Origin: CAWBVG01 sp963792175
GTDB lineage: Bacteria; Acidobacteriota; Vicinamibacteria; Vicinamibacterales; CAVVIG01
Assembly (NCBI GenBank): GCA_963792175.1
Contig: CAWBVG010000005.1
Span: 135,099-199,098 of the forward strand
Length of the DNA: 64,000 bases
Direction: 5' to 3'
Shown piece after piece: positions 1-10,500 of this stretch. The notes beneath the pieces were generated by a model. It searched no databases and was not told the origin of the DNA. It was given only the letters and a program-made list of their open reading frames with translations. Both the position numbers and the translations under genes were made by a program. Each line of letters opens with the position of its first letter. The first letter of the stretch is position 1.

Positions 1-2
1 TC

Positions 3-668
3 AATCAGCGGCTCGCCGAGCACTACGGCATCCCGCGGATCTACGGCTCGCAATTCCGCCGCGTCACGCTGCCCGCCGGGAATCGGCGCGGGCTGCTCGG
101 ACAGGGCAGCGTGCTGACGGTGACGTCCTATCCCAATCGCACGTCGGTGGTGCAGCGCGGCAAGTGGGTGCTCGAGAACCTGCTCGGCACGCCGCCGCCA
201 CCCCCGCCGCCCGACGTTCCGGAGTTGAAGGCGGCGCCGCACGGCAAGGTCGTGTCGATGCGGGAGCAGATGCAGGCGCACCGGGCCAATCCGACCTGCG
301 CCGCGTGTCACGCCCGGATGGACCCCATCGGGTTTGCACTCGAGAATTACGACGGCGTCGGACGATGGCGGGACGAGGACGCGGGCGCACCGATTGACGC
401 ATCCGGCAAGCTGCCCGATGGCACCGGCTTCAATGGTCCGGCCGGCCTCAACGAGCTGCTGCTGACGAAGTACCGCGCCGACTTCGTGCGAACCTCGGTC
501 GAAAAACTGCTCACGTATGCACTCGGACGGGGCGTCGATTACCACGACTACCCGACAATTCGTTCGATTGACAGGGACGCGGCGCGCGATAATTACCGAA
601 TCTCGTCCCTGATCCTGGCGATCGTCAAAAGCACGCCGTTTCAAATGCGGAGAGGGTCGGATTCATGA
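3..668 (+). CDS. DUF1592/DUF1588/DUF1585 cytochrome-like protein, C-terminal part (cut by window edge)
   Basis: This is the C-terminal ~220 residues of a secreted multi-domain protein of the planctomycete/acidobacterial cytochrome type (DUF1587-DUF1592-DUF1588-DUF1585). The frame is open from the first bases, so the gene starts outside the window. Visible are the DUF1588-like stretch NQRLAEHYGIP, a c-type haem motif CAACH followed by MDPIGFALENYDGVG, and a C-terminal DUF1585-like segment ending near FQMRRGSDS. The full-length paralogue at 40078-42651 carries the same signatures. The stop overlaps the DUF1552 start as ATGA, suggesting translational coupling. A role as a periplasmic haem-binding oxidoreductase subunit is inferred; no substrate can be read from the sequence. 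Confidence 0.85.
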   Translation, partial: NQRLAEHYGIPRIYGSQFRRVTLPAGNRRGLLGQGSVLTVTSYPNRTSVVQRGKWVLENLLGTPPPPPPPDVPELKAAPHGKVVSMREQMQAHRANPTCAACHARMDPIGFALENYDGVGRWRDEDAGAPIDASGKLPDGTGFNGPAGLNELLLTKYRADFVRTSVEKLLTYALGRGVDYHDYPTIRSIDRDAARDNYRISSLILAIVKSTPFQMRRGSDS

Positions 669-2029
669 GCACGTTCAACCACACCCTGCCGAGACGCACG
701 TTTCTCCGCGGCCTGGGCGCCACGATGGCGTTGCCGCTGCTCGATTCGATGGGATCGAGGATCACCGCCGCCGGACCGGCGACGACGCCGATTCGCCTGG
801 GTTACGTCTACACGCCGAACGGCATCATCGGCGCGAGCGACAAGAGCCCGCGGCCGTTCATGTGGACGCCCAAAACCGCCGGCGCCAACTTCGAGTTCAG
901 CCCGACGATGAAGGCGCTCGAGCCGTATCGCGATCACGTCAACGTGTTCAGCGGGCTCGCGCAGGTCAACGGCCGCGCCCTCGGCGACGGTCCGGGCGAC
1001 CACGCGCGCGCCACCGCCACGTTCCTCACCGGCGTGCATCCCTACAAGACCGGCGGCGCGGACTTCAACCTCGGCATCTCGGCCGATCAGATCGCCGCGA
1101 AGGAATTCGGCAAGTACACGCAGCTGTCATCGCTCGAGATCGGACTCGAGCCGCAACCGCTCGCCGGGAACTGCGACTCCGGCTACACGTGCGCGTACAT
1201 GTCGATGTCGTGGCGCGGCCCGACCAGTCCGCTGCCGGCGGAAATCAACCCGCGGATGGTGTTCGAGCGGCTGTTCGGCGACGGCGACAGTACGGACCCG
1301 AACGCGCGCATGGCTCGCCTGGAACATCAGAAAAGCGTCCTCGACTATGTGACCGGCAGCCTGTCGCGGCTGCGCATGCGGCTCGGCACCGGCGACAAGC
1401 GCAAGCTCGAGGAGTACCTCGAGGCCGTGCGCGACATCGAGCGCCGGATCCAGCGCGCCGAAGAACAGAACGCCTCGATCCCGCTGCCGCACATCGAACG
1501 GCCGAGCGCGATTCCCGACGACTACGAGCAGTACACCAGGCTGATGCTCGACATGCAGGTGGTCGCGTGGCAGACCGACATGACGCGCGTCGCGTCGTTC
1601 ATGCTGGGCCGCGACGGCAGCAACCGGGCGTACCGCGAAATCGGCATCTCGGACGGTCACCACTCGATCTCGCATCACCAGAACGATCCCGAGAAGGTCG
1701 ACAAGCTGATCAAGATCGACGAGCTGCACGTCTCGATGTTCGCGTATCTCCTCAAGCGACTGAAGGAGACGCCCGACGGCGACGGGACGCTGCTCGATCA
1801 CTCGCTGGTGCTGTTCGGCAGCAGCCTGAGCGAGTCGAACATCCACACGCACGACGATTTGCCGATCGTGCTCGCCGGCACCGCCGGCGGCCGCCTGAAG
1901 GGCAATCGCCATCTCGTCTACTCGAAGGAAACCCCGTTGAACAACCTGTTCCTGAACATGTTCGATCTCGCGGGCCTGCCGCACGTCGACGGGTTCGGGG
2001 ACAGCACGGGCCGGCTGACGAACCTCTAG
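665..2029 (+). CDS. TAT-exported DUF1552 protein
   Basis: The 454-residue protein opens with a twin-arginine signal (LPRRTFLRGLGATMALPLL), so it is folded before export to the periplasm. The body matches the DUF1552 family: VYTPNGI near the N-terminus, SGLAQVNGR, NPRMVFERLFGDG, a helical middle with RRIQRAEEQN, and the C-terminal part with SDGHHSISHH, HSLVLFGSSLSE and the DLPIVLAGTAGG segment. DUF1552 proteins are almost always paired with DUF1592 cytochromes, as here through an ATGA overlap. The enzymatic activity is unknown; a sulfatase/DUF1501-like fold has been suggested for relatives. The frame is intact. A class A inverted repeat follows the stop and leads into the ankyrin gene. Confidence 0.9.
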   Translation: MSTFNHTLPRRTFLRGLGATMALPLLDSMGSRITAAGPATTPIRLGYVYTPNGIIGASDKSPRPFMWTPKTAGANFEFSPTMKALEPYRDHVNVFSGLAQVNGRALGDGPGDHARATATFLTGVHPYKTGGADFNLGISADQIAAKEFGKYTQLSSLEIGLEPQPLAGNCDSGYTCAYMSMSWRGPTSPLPAEINPRMVFERLFGDGDSTDPNARMARLEHQKSVLDYVTGSLSRLRMRLGTGDKRKLEEYLEAVRDIERRIQRAEEQNASIPLPHIERPSAIPDDYEQYTRLMLDMQVVAWQTDMTRVASFMLGRDGSNRAYREIGISDGHHSISHHQNDPEKVDKLIKIDELHVSMFAYLLKRLKETPDGDGTLLDHSLVLFGSSLSESNIHTHDDLPIVLAGTAGGRLKGNRHLVYSKETPLNNLFLNMFDLAGLPHVDGFGDSTGRLTNL

Positions 2030-2070
2030 GCAGAGATGCCTGTCGCGCCGCAGTCGTCGCGAAGACGGCT

Positions 2071-2160
2071 TTTCACGAAGCGACGATGAGCACGAAGCTC
2101 ACGAAGAACTCTCGTACAGACGGGCTTCGTGTCCTTCTTGGATGCTTCGTGCCTTCGTGA
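2071..2160. repeat. Class A inverted repeat (CACGAAGA octads)
   Basis: Left arm units of the CACGAAG type face right arm units CTTCGTGCCTTCGTG, giving an imperfect hairpin in the DUF1552-ankyrin junction. The right arm contains the ATG and the first codons (MLRAFV) of the ankyrin gene. Five related elements lie near 5.5, 6.3, 18.7, 30.6 and 55.7 kb. Confidence 0.8.
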
Positions 2161-3503
2161 TAACCGTGGGCTGCCTCACCGCGTGGATGCCGCTTCCGTC
2201 GCTGCATGCGCAGTCGCGCGACGTGCGCCTGCTCGAAGCGGTCAAGCGGCGCGATCAGCGGGCGTTCACCGCGCTGCTCAAGGCGCGCGCCGACGTCAAC
2301 GGCGCGCTGCCGGACGGATCGACCGCGCTCGCATGGGCCGTGCACCTTGGCCAGCGACCGATGGCGGAGGCGCTGCTCGACTCGGGCGCGAACGCGAATA
2401 CGGCAGACGAATACGGCGAGACGCCAGTCACGCTCGCCGCCGCCAACGGCGACGCGGATCTGGTCAAGCGGCTGCTCGCCGCCGGCGGCGACGCCCGCGC
2501 CGCGCGCTGGAACGGCGAAACCGCGCTGATGATCGCGGCCGGCGCCGGCAGCCTCGACGCGGTGCGGCAGCTCGCGCAAGCCGGCGCCGACGTGAATATC
2601 GCGGAGCCCCGCGGCGGGCAGACCGCGTTGATGTGGGCCGCCGCCGAAGGCCACAGCGATGTCGTGGCCGGACTGGTGGCGATGGGCGCCAATGTGAACG
2701 CCGCGTCGCGTGCCGGCTTCACGCCGATCGTCTTCGCGGTCGTCAAGGACGACCCTGCGTCGATCAAGGCGCTGCTCGCCGCCGGCGCCAACCCCAACGT
2801 GACCGTGCAGTCGGGCGCGAAAACGATGATCGTCGCGATGCAGTACAAGAATACGGCCGCGGCCCTGGCGCTCCTCGAGGGCGGCGCGGACCTCAACGTT
2901 CGCGATCGGGCCGGCAACACGCCGCTGCATCTCGCCGCACAGGCGGGCGACCTCAAAGTCGTGCGCGCGCTCCTCTCCAAGCGCGTGGATCCGAACGTGC
3001 GCACGCCGAAGTCTGCGGCGCCGATGGGCGCGCGTGGCGGCGGCGGCGGACGCGGAGGGGTCGCAGGCGAACAGACGCCGCTGATGATGGCCGCGCGCGG
3101 CGACCGCGAGGACGTCATGCGCGCGCTGGTCGCTGCCGGCGCCGACCCGACGCTCAAGGCGCAGGACGGATCGAACGTGCTGATGGCCGCGGCGTCCGGC
3201 GCGCGAATGAAGACGTTTACGTATGCGTTCGAGATCGATCCGAACGTCAGCGTGGTGACGACGACGGGCAACACGATCATGCACGTGGCGGTCGGCCTCA
3301 ACGGGCGGACGCAGCCGGAAGTGTGCGAAGTGATCCAGTTCCTGGCCGATCACGGCGCGAAGCTGGACGAATTGAACGGCGCCGGACGGACGCCGATCGC
3401 GGTCGCCGACAACCTGCCAGTCGATATGGCGGTCGATCTGCTGACGAAGCTGATTACCGCGCGCGGCGAGAAGCCGAAGATTCCGTCCAAAGAAGATGAG
3501 TGA
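2142..3503 (+). CDS. Secreted ankyrin-repeat protein
   Basis: The 453-residue protein has a Sec signal peptide ending at LPSLHAQ and about ten ankyrin repeats of ~33 residues (for example DGSTALAWAVHLGQ, GQTALMWAAAEGHSDVV, GNTPLHLAAQAGDLKVVRAL). A glycine/arginine-rich insert (residues ~292-306) splits two repeats. Ankyrin repeats bind proteins; the partner is presumably periplasmic. The start codon and first six residues lie inside the class A repeat. It follows a DUF1592-DUF1552 pair, and the same order recurs at 42651-37052, so it is probably an assembly or binding partner of that cytochrome complex (inference). The stop TGA overlaps an ATG of the next reading frame by 8 bases. Confidence 0.9.
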   Translation: MLRAFVITVGCLTAWMPLPSLHAQSRDVRLLEAVKRRDQRAFTALLKARADVNGALPDGSTALAWAVHLGQRPMAEALLDSGANANTADEYGETPVTLAAANGDADLVKRLLAAGGDARAARWNGETALMIAAGAGSLDAVRQLAQAGADVNIAEPRGGQTALMWAAAEGHSDVVAGLVAMGANVNAASRAGFTPIVFAVVKDDPASIKALLAAGANPNVTVQSGAKTMIVAMQYKNTAAALALLEGGADLNVRDRAGNTPLHLAAQAGDLKVVRALLSKRVDPNVRTPKSAAPMGARGGGGGRGGVAGEQTPLMMAARGDREDVMRALVAAGADPTLKAQDGSNVLMAAASGARMKTFTYAFEIDPNVSVVTTTGNTIMHVAVGLNGRTQPEVCEVIQFLADHGAKLDELNGAGRTPIAVADNLPVDMAVDLLTKLITARGEKPKIPSKEDE

Positions 3504-5463
3504 TCGGGGCTGGGGCTGGGGGCTAGCTGTCCGCGTGGTCGCTATCGCCGCGCCTGGATCGCGGCGCCGGCGCTTCCCGCGGCGTGCTCCCGCAAGCGCC
3601 GCTCGAGCGGTCTGCCGCCCGTCGACTACTCGCTCGGCCCGGATTCGCAGCCACAGGCCGGTGTCCCGAAAGGGAAAGTGACGCAGCACCGCCTCGCGCC
3701 CGGAACGTTCTTTCCGGGGACCCCGCATGACTATCAGGTCTACGTGCCGGCTCAGTACCATGCCGCGCACCCGGCGGCCTGGATGATCTTCCTCGATGGC
3801 AACGGATACGCCGGAGACAACGTCCGCGTCCCGGTGGTGCTCGACAATCTGATCGCCAGGCGCGAGCTGCCGCCGATGATGGCGATCTTCCTGAACCCGG
3901 GTGTGATGCCGGCGCTGTCCGATCAGGCGCAGAACCGCTACGAGCGCATCTTCGAGTACGACTCGCTGACGCCGCGATTCGCCAACTTCCTGATCGACGA
4001 GCTGATTCCCGAGGTCGGCAAGTCGTACCGCCTCTCGACCGATCCGAACGACCACGGCATCGCCGGCCTCAGCACCGGCGGCGTCGGCGCGTTCGTCGCG
4101 GCCTGGAATCGTCCGGATCACTTCCGGCGCGTGGTCACCTGGATCGGCAGCTTCGGCAACTTCCGAGGCGCCGATCGGCTGCCGGGGCTGATCCGCCGGA
4201 GCGAGCCGCGTCCGCTCCGCGTCTTCATGCAGACGGGACGGCAGGACCTCGTGAACTATGCCGGCAGCTGGTACCTCGAGAACCCGCGGATGGCCGCGGC
4301 GCTCGAATTCGCCGGCAACGACGTGAAGATCGAGCTCGGCGAAGACGGTCACAGCAATCGCCACGGCGCGTCGATGCTGCCCGACACGCTGCGCTGGCTG
4401 TGGCGCGACTATCCGCAGCCGGTGACGGTCAAGGAAGCGCCGCCCGGATCGGGCCGTGGCACGTTCGCCCTGCTCGTCCCCAGACGCGACCTCGTGCCGC
4501 CGCCGCCGCCGCCGGCAGCGCAAAGGCCGCCGCAAGCCGCCGCACCGCCCGCGGGACGCGGCGCCGGACCGCGCGGCGCGGTCTACGCGCTGGTCTATCG
4601 CGACAAGCTGTGGGAACAGGTCGGCAGCACCTACGAATCGACCGCGAGCCCAGCCGTGGATCAGAACGGCAACGTCTTCTTCGCTGATCCGGCCGGCAAT
4701 CGAATCTACAAGTCGGACGCCGCTCGCGCGGTCACGGTTTTCAAGGAGCGCACCGGCGGAGCGCGCGCGCTGCGCTTCGGCGCGGACGGACGCCTATACG
4801 CCGCGCAGCCGGCCGCCGGTCGCATCGTGTCGTACGGTCCGGCCGCCGACGAAAAGATCGTCGCGCAGAATGTCCAGGCGAACGACCTGGCGCTCACCAA
4901 AAGCGGTGGGATCTACTACGTCGACACCGCGCACAAGACGGTCGGCTACATCAGCGACAAGGGTCAGCGACGAATCGTGTACGACGGCCTGGCTCGCCGA
5001 AGCGCGGAACGCGCGGAGGCGGCCGGCGAGATCATGAGTCCGACCGCGCTCACGCTGACGCCGGATCAGGCGATGCTGCTGGTCGCGGACGGCATGGACC
5101 GCTACCAGTGGTCGTTTCAAATCGCGGCTGACGGATCGCTCGTCAACGGCGAGCCGTTCCAGCGCCTGGAGATGCCGGAAGAGGGACTGTTCAGCGGCGT
5201 CGGCGGTCTGACCGTCGACACGCTTGGATACATGTGGGCCACCAGCGCCATGGGCATCCAGGTCTGCGAACAGCCCGGACGCTGCACGAACATCCTGAAC
5301 AAGCCCGAGTTCACGGCCACGCCGGTGACGAGCATCGCCTTCGGCGGGCCGGATCGCGCGTGGCTCTACGTCACGCAGGGCGGCGAAGATCTTTCGACGA
5401 GAAACGAGACGCACCGGCGTCGTCGCATGGGAACTCGTCAAACCCCCTCAACCCGGGCTGTGA
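3496..5463 (+). CDS. Esterase (Fes/IroE-like) fused to SMP-30/gluconolactonase propeller, frameshifted at both ends
   Basis: The N-terminal half is an alpha/beta-hydrolase of the enterochelin-esterase type: HDYQVYVPAQYH, FLDGNGYAG, the nucleophile elbow GLSTGGVG and a late histidine (GEDGHSNRHG). After a proline/alanine-rich linker (~residues 275-300) comes an SMP-30/gluconolactonase-like beta-propeller (SPAVDQNGNVFFADPAGNRIY). The reading frame upstream of the GTG at 3678 continues as LGPDSQPQAGVPKGK and, further up, as a lipobox-like LPAAC, but has no clear start; a frameshift near 3530-3540 is likely. Near 5385 the frame shifts again: the family tail KIFRRETRRTGVVAWELVKP ends at a TGA at 5461-5463. 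Hydrolysis of a sugar ester followed by lactone opening is a family-based inference. Confidence 0.75.
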
Positions 5464-5477
5464 TTCGAGGTTAGTGT

Positions 5478-5562
5478 GGCAAGCCACGAAGACACGAAAA
5501 CATGGTTCGATGCTCACCTCGCTTGCCCTATTGTCGAAGTGCTTCGTGCCTTCGTGGCTGTC
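5478..5562. repeat. Class A inverted repeat
   Basis: The left arm AAGCCACGAAGACACGAA faces the right arm GTGCTTCGTGCCTTCGTGGC across the esterase-cytochrome junction. The right arm provides the GTG start and VLRAFV codons of the cytochrome gene. Confidence 0.8.
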
Positions 5563-6272
5563 TGCGCGTCGTGCGCCGTCGCGATCGGATCCGGCGCGCG
5601 CAGGAGAGCGCGCGGACCGTCGCCGACGGTGTGTACACCGAGGCGCAGGCGGAACGCGGCGCCGCCGCGTACGACGGCGCGTGCGGCAACTGTCATCGCG
5701 CCGATCTCGGCGGCGCGAGCGGGCCCGCGCTGAAGGAGCAGCGCTTCAATCAGACCTACGCGGGCAAGGACCTGAAAACGCTCTTCACGAAAGTCGCGAC
5801 GACGATGCCTCGCGGCGCGCCGGGAAGCCTGGGAGAAAGCGCCTATCTCGACATCGTGGCTCACCTGTTGAAGGAAAACGGATTTGGCGCGGGTTCGCGC
5901 GATCTGACCGTGGACGGCCTCGACGGCATCCGCCTCATGGCCAGCCGGCCCAAGCCGCTGCCGGCCATCGGCGACTACTCGTACGTCGAGGTGGTGGGTT
6001 GTCTCGCGCCGGGCCCTCAGAACTCCTGGCTCCTGACACGGGCCAGCGATCCGGCCGTCACCGTCGCTCCCACGTCCGCGGCGCCGGCGCCGGCCGCAAC
6101 CGCGGCGCCGCTCGGCACGCAGACGTTCCGCCTGCTGGACGCGATCGCCTACTCGCCCGCCGATCACCGCGGCCAGAAGATCTACGTGCGCGGACTGCTG
6201 ATCAAGCTTCCCGGCGAGCAGCGTCTGACGATCAGCGCGTTCGAGACGCTGTCACCGACCTGCGGCAACTAG
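5539..6272 (+). CDS. Secreted monohaem cytochrome c
   Basis: This is a class I cytochrome c with haem motif CGNCH in GACGNCHRADLGGASGP and a distal methionine candidate in ATTMPRGAPG. The C-terminal half (YVEVVGCLAPGP onward) contains an alanine-rich linker and a small domain of unknown type. The proposed GTG start lies in the class A repeat and gives a signal peptide VLRAFVAVCASCAVAIGSGA. One base shift near 5600 is needed to join it to the AQESARTVADG frame. It sits between a lactonase-like fusion and a beta-propeller, as expected for an electron acceptor of a periplasmic sugar dehydrogenase, but no dehydrogenase is visible, so the partner is unknown. Confidence 0.75.
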
Positions 6273-6297
6273 CGGAGCCACGCTGATTCATCGGGCA

Positions 6298-6360
6298 GCC
6301 ACGAAGACGCGAAGACACGAAGAGATAATCTTGGTTTCGTGCCTTCGTGGCTTCGTGGCG
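6298..6360. repeat. Class A inverted repeat
   Basis: Left arm GCCACGAAGACGCGAAGACA, right arm TTTCGTGCCTTCGTGGCTTC: a compact hairpin directly after the cytochrome gene. A GTG at 6339 inside the right arm is in frame with the following propeller gene. Confidence 0.8.
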
Positions 6361-7434
6361 GCACCGGCCGTTGGATCGCGATGCTCGGGCTGATCCCAGC
6401 CGCCGTCGGAGCTGCGAGTCCACAGGCGTCGGAGCGACACTTTCTTTACGCGGCAGCTGCCCGACTCGGACGCTGACGCGGATCGGTCGATCCGGATACT
6501 CGTCTTCGACATCGCGAACGGCCATCGCCTCGTCAGGCGGATCGCGCTGTGGCCGGCCGCACCGGGTGGTGAGGCGGAGACGGTCAGGGGCATCGCGGCG
6601 CACGCACCGAGCCGCCGCGTCTACATCAGCACGACGAAACGGCTGGCGGCGATCGATCTCGGGACCGACAGGATCGTCTGGGAGAAGAACTACGACGGCC
6701 ATTGCTGCGAGCGAGTGGCGATCTCTCCCGACGGAGAGACGATCTACGCGCCGGCCTTCGGCAGCCCGCGGTGGTTCGTCGTTCACGCCGCCACCGGCGA
6801 GCTGCGCGCGTCGATCGGCGTGACCGGCTGGCCGCGCGCCACGATCTACTCGCGCGACGGCAGGTACGTCTTCCTGGGCGCATGGGACTCGCCGGTGCTG
6901 TCCGTCGCCGATACGGCGCGGCATGCCGTCGTCCGGACGGTCGGTCCGTTCGGCGGATCCGTCTGCCCGTTCGCGGTCAACGGCAAGAACACGCTGGCAT
7001 TCGCGAACGTTGACGGCCTGGTGGGGTTCGAGGTCGGCGACCTCCAGACCGGGCTGATTCTCGACCGGGTGGCGGTGGACGGCTATGACAAGGCGGCCGC
7101 GGCGCCGTACGAATGCCCCAGCCACGGCATCGCGTTCACTCCCGGCGAGCGCGAGCTCTGGGTAGCGGACGGTGTCCGGAATCGACTCTACGTGTTCGAT
7201 GCCGCGATGTACCCGCCGGCGCCGCTCGCGGCGATCGAGCTGTCCGCGCAGCCACGGGCGATTACATTCAGCGTCGACGGCCGATATGCTTATGCATCAA
7301 CCGGTGAAGTGCTCGATACCGACATAAAGAAGATCAGTGGTCGACTCGAAGACACAGGACACGCCACGGTGTCGAGCGAACACCTCGTCGAAATCGATTT
7401 TTTGGATGGCCGGCCGATTCGGTCCGGCTCCTGA
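6339..7434 (+). CDS. Beta-propeller (YVTN-like) secreted protein, one frameshift
   Basis: Repeated blades are visible: RRVYISTTKRLAAIDLGTDR, VAISPDGETIYAPAFGSPRW, ATIYSRDGRYVFLGAWDSP, GIAFTPGERELWVADG and AITFSVDGRYAYASTGEVLD, typical of YVTN/lactonase-like seven-bladed propellers. The upstream frame from GTG 6339 or ATG 6381 (MLGLIPAAVGAASPQ) gives a plausible signal peptide. It joins the main frame by a shift near 6455, after which the text runs DSDADADRSIRILVFDIAN. A periplasmic role in the same module as the cytochrome and lactonase fusion is inferred from adjacency. The exact start is uncertain. Confidence 0.7.
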
Positions 7435-7455
7435 GAATTCCTGCCGTCTTTTCCC

Positions 7456-7484
7456 TTGACTCCCGGACCGCGCCTGTCTACCTT
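7456..7484 (+). promoter_or_regulatory. Sigma70-type promoter of TonB receptor 1
   Basis: TTGACT (7456-7461), a 17-base spacer and TACCTT (7479-7484) precede the receptor gene, predicting transcription from about 7491. The match is by eye only. Confidence 0.5.
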
Positions 7485-7492
7485 TTGCGCGA

Positions 7493-7506
7493 TGTAATCG
7501 GTTGCA
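7493..7506. promoter_or_regulatory. LacI-family-type operator
   Basis: TGTAATCGGTTGCA is a near-palindrome centred on CG, the hallmark of LacI-family operators. It starts about two bases after the predicted transcription start. Eleven of its 14 positions match TGGAACCGGTTCCA at 57970-57983, in front of a paralogous receptor. Confidence 0.5.
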
Positions 7507-7590
7507 TATAGGCGGTTCGACGTGCGACCGAACCTCAAACTTCATTCTTCCTACTTCAGAGTTCGGTACGTTCACCCTCGAGGAGGACAG

Positions 7591-10500
7591 ATGCTGCGAA
7601 GGATGCTCCTGGCAGGCGGCGGTCTGATGTTCGCACTGATCCTCGGTTCTTCCCCTGCGCTCGCGCAGATCACAACCGGGACGGTTTCCGGCACCGTCAG
7701 GGATCCGCAAGGCGGCGTGATCCCCGGCGCGACCGTTGTACTGATCAGCGAAACCAAAGGAACCAGGTCTGCGCCCGCCATCACCAATGAGACCGGTACC
7801 TACGTATTTCCCAATGTGACAGCGGACACTTATACCGTGGAAGTCACGTTGGAGGCGTTCAAGACCGTGAAGCGCGGCGGCATCACGGTGAGCGGCGGCG
7901 ACCGCGTCGGGATGCCTCCGCTCATCCTCGAGCCAGGTGCCCTGGCCGAAACCGTCACGGTCGTCGGCCAGTCGCCGCTCGTCCAGACACAGAGCGGCGA
8001 GCGGTCGTTTGCCGTGTCGTCCAAGCAGATCGAAACGCTGCCGTTCGCGCGGAACAACTTCACGAGCGTGACGGCGTTCGCACCGGGCGTCGTGCTGACC
8101 GGCGCATCGGCCGGCGGCACTCGGATCGGCGGCGCCGGCCAGAACAACATCATGATGGACGGCATTTCAGCGATGGACACCGGCAACAACGGCCAGATGC
8201 TGAACATGAACGTCGACTCGATCGGTGAGGTGAAGATCCTCACGCAGGGCTATCAAGCCGAGTTCGGCCGGTCGAGCGGCCTGCAGATCACCGCGGTCAC
8301 CAAAGGCGGCTCGAACAAATTCCGCGGTTCGGCGTACGACATCCAGACCAACTCGGACTGGGATGCGAACAGCTGGGTGAATCAGAAGAACGGCGACGCG
8401 AAGGTGAAGACAGCCACCAAGACGATGGGCTACACCATCGGCGGGCCCGTCGGCAAACCCGGCGGCAACAACAAGCTGTTCTTCTTCTACTCGCACGAAT
8501 ATCGGCCGGTGACGGCGGCGATCAACGGCGGCAACCCGATCCGCATTCGCGTGCCCACGGCGGCCGAGCGCGCCGGCGACTTCTCGCAGACGCGCGACAA
8601 CACCGGTGCGCTCTTCAACCTGATCAAGGATCCGCTCTCGACCGCGGCGTGCACGGCGGCGAGCACCGCCGGCTGCTTCCAGGACGGCGGCGTCCTCGGC
8701 AAGATTCCCGCGAACCGGCTCTATGGGGTCGGGCAGGCGATCCTCAATCGCTATCCGATGCCGAACGTCAATCAGTTGCCTGGCCAGAACTACAACTACG
8801 AGGTGGCGGCGCCGACGACCGACAACCTCACGCAGCAGCCGGCGATTCGCGTCGACTATCAGCTGTCGCAGAAGCTCCGCGTCACCGGCAAGTACTCGGG
8901 CCAGCGCGCGCGCAAGCTCGTCACGCCCGGCGCCATCCAGGGGTTCAGCGACGTCCAGAACCCGTATCCCTTCATCACGAACTATGGCGTGACGGTCAAC
9001 TACCAGTTGAACAACTCGACGTTCATCGAGGGCACCTACGGCTTCATTCGCAATCAACTCGCGGGTGGCGGATCGATCGGCGGAATTCTGACGGGTGGCA
9101 TGCTCGTCAACGACGCCGCGAACCGCACGAGCAGCCTTCCGGGCTTCCCGCTGCTCTATCCGAACGCCGGCGTCGTGGATCCTCGGTATTACGCCTATGG
9201 CGTATTGAACGATCTGAGCCCGGGGTGGTGGGACGGCAACAAGATCAATCTGCCGCCGGCGTTCGCCTGGGGCACCCGCATCGTGCCGACGCAAGGCGGC
9301 ACCGCCGGCATCGGCGATCTTCCCGGACCGCCGAATCAGCTGTTTCCCGGGTTCCTGAACATCAACCGTACGCAGGACGTGGCGATCAGCCTGACGAAGG
9401 TGTGGGGAGCGCACACCAGCAAAGCCGGCTTCTACAACAACCACAGTTTCAAAGCCCAGAACACCGGCGCCGGCGGCGTGCCGGGCCTCGGGTTCCAGGG
9501 CTTCGTGAATTTCGGCAACGACACCAACAACGCCCTCGATACCGGCTTTGGCTTCGCGAACGCGGCGGTCGGCGTCTTCACGCAGTACCTCCAGCAGTCG
9601 AAGCTGATCGAAGGCAGCATGATCTACAACAACACCGAGTTCTACCTGCAGGACAACTGGAAGGTGAACGGACGGCTCACGCTCGACTACGGCCTGCGCT
9701 TCACGCGCCAGCAGCCGCAGTACCGACCAGTTCCTGCAGATGTCGAACTTCTTCCCGGATCAGTGGTCGCGGAGCCAGGCGCCGCTCCTCTACATCTCCG
9801 GCTGCAGCAACGGCGCGACCGTCTGCTCCGGGAACGCGCGCAATGCCGTCGATCCCCGCAACGGGCAGATCGTGACGGCGCCAGGCGCCGCGAACAGCGC
9901 GGCGCTCATCGGCACGGTCATTCCGAATACCGGGAACGTGACGAACGGCGTCATTCAGGCCGGCAACGGCATCGCCGACACGTCATACGTGTGGCCGAAG
10001 CTGGCGGCCGCACCTCGTTTCGGGGCGGCGTACGATCTGACCGGCAATCAGACGTTCGTGCTGCGCGGCGGCGGCGGGCTTTTCTACGATCGTCCCGACG
10101 GCAACACGGTTTTCTCGATTCCAGGCAACCCGCCGATCTCGACCGCGCAGGATCTGCGGAACGGCCAACTGTCGACGCTCGGCACCGGTCTCGCCAGCGT
10201 CGGCGTGCCGTCGATGATCACGTTCCAGTACAACGCGCAGCTGCCTTCGTCCTGGCAGTGGCAGGGCGGTGTGCAGATCGCGCTGCCGTGGGCCGCGATG
10301 GTCGACGTCTCTTACGTCGGCAATCACGGCTTCAACCGGCTGCGCGCGTTCCAGGGCGGCGCCAACGGCGCGGTCGACCTGAACGCCGTCGACATCGGCG
10401 CGGCGTATCTCCCGCAGAACCAGGATCCGACGCTCGGCCCGAGCGCCACGCCAGGGGCGAGCGCGTACACGTCGAACCTGCTGCGAGCATTCCGCGGCTT

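Noticed and set aside
2142..3503. Ankyrin proteins as eukaryote-directed effectors
   Set aside because: Both have Sec-type signals and sit in cytochrome operons, with no secretion-system genes or host-association signs.
2073..4535. An 820-codon open frame on the minus strand
   Set aside because: It runs antisense to the ankyrin and esterase genes, has arginine/histidine-rich low-complexity text and no motifs; it is a GC-driven shadow.
6347..6823. A 158-codon plus-strand frame at the start of the propeller gene
   Set aside because: Its text is arginine/serine-rich, while the alternative frame gives clear propeller blades over the same bases.
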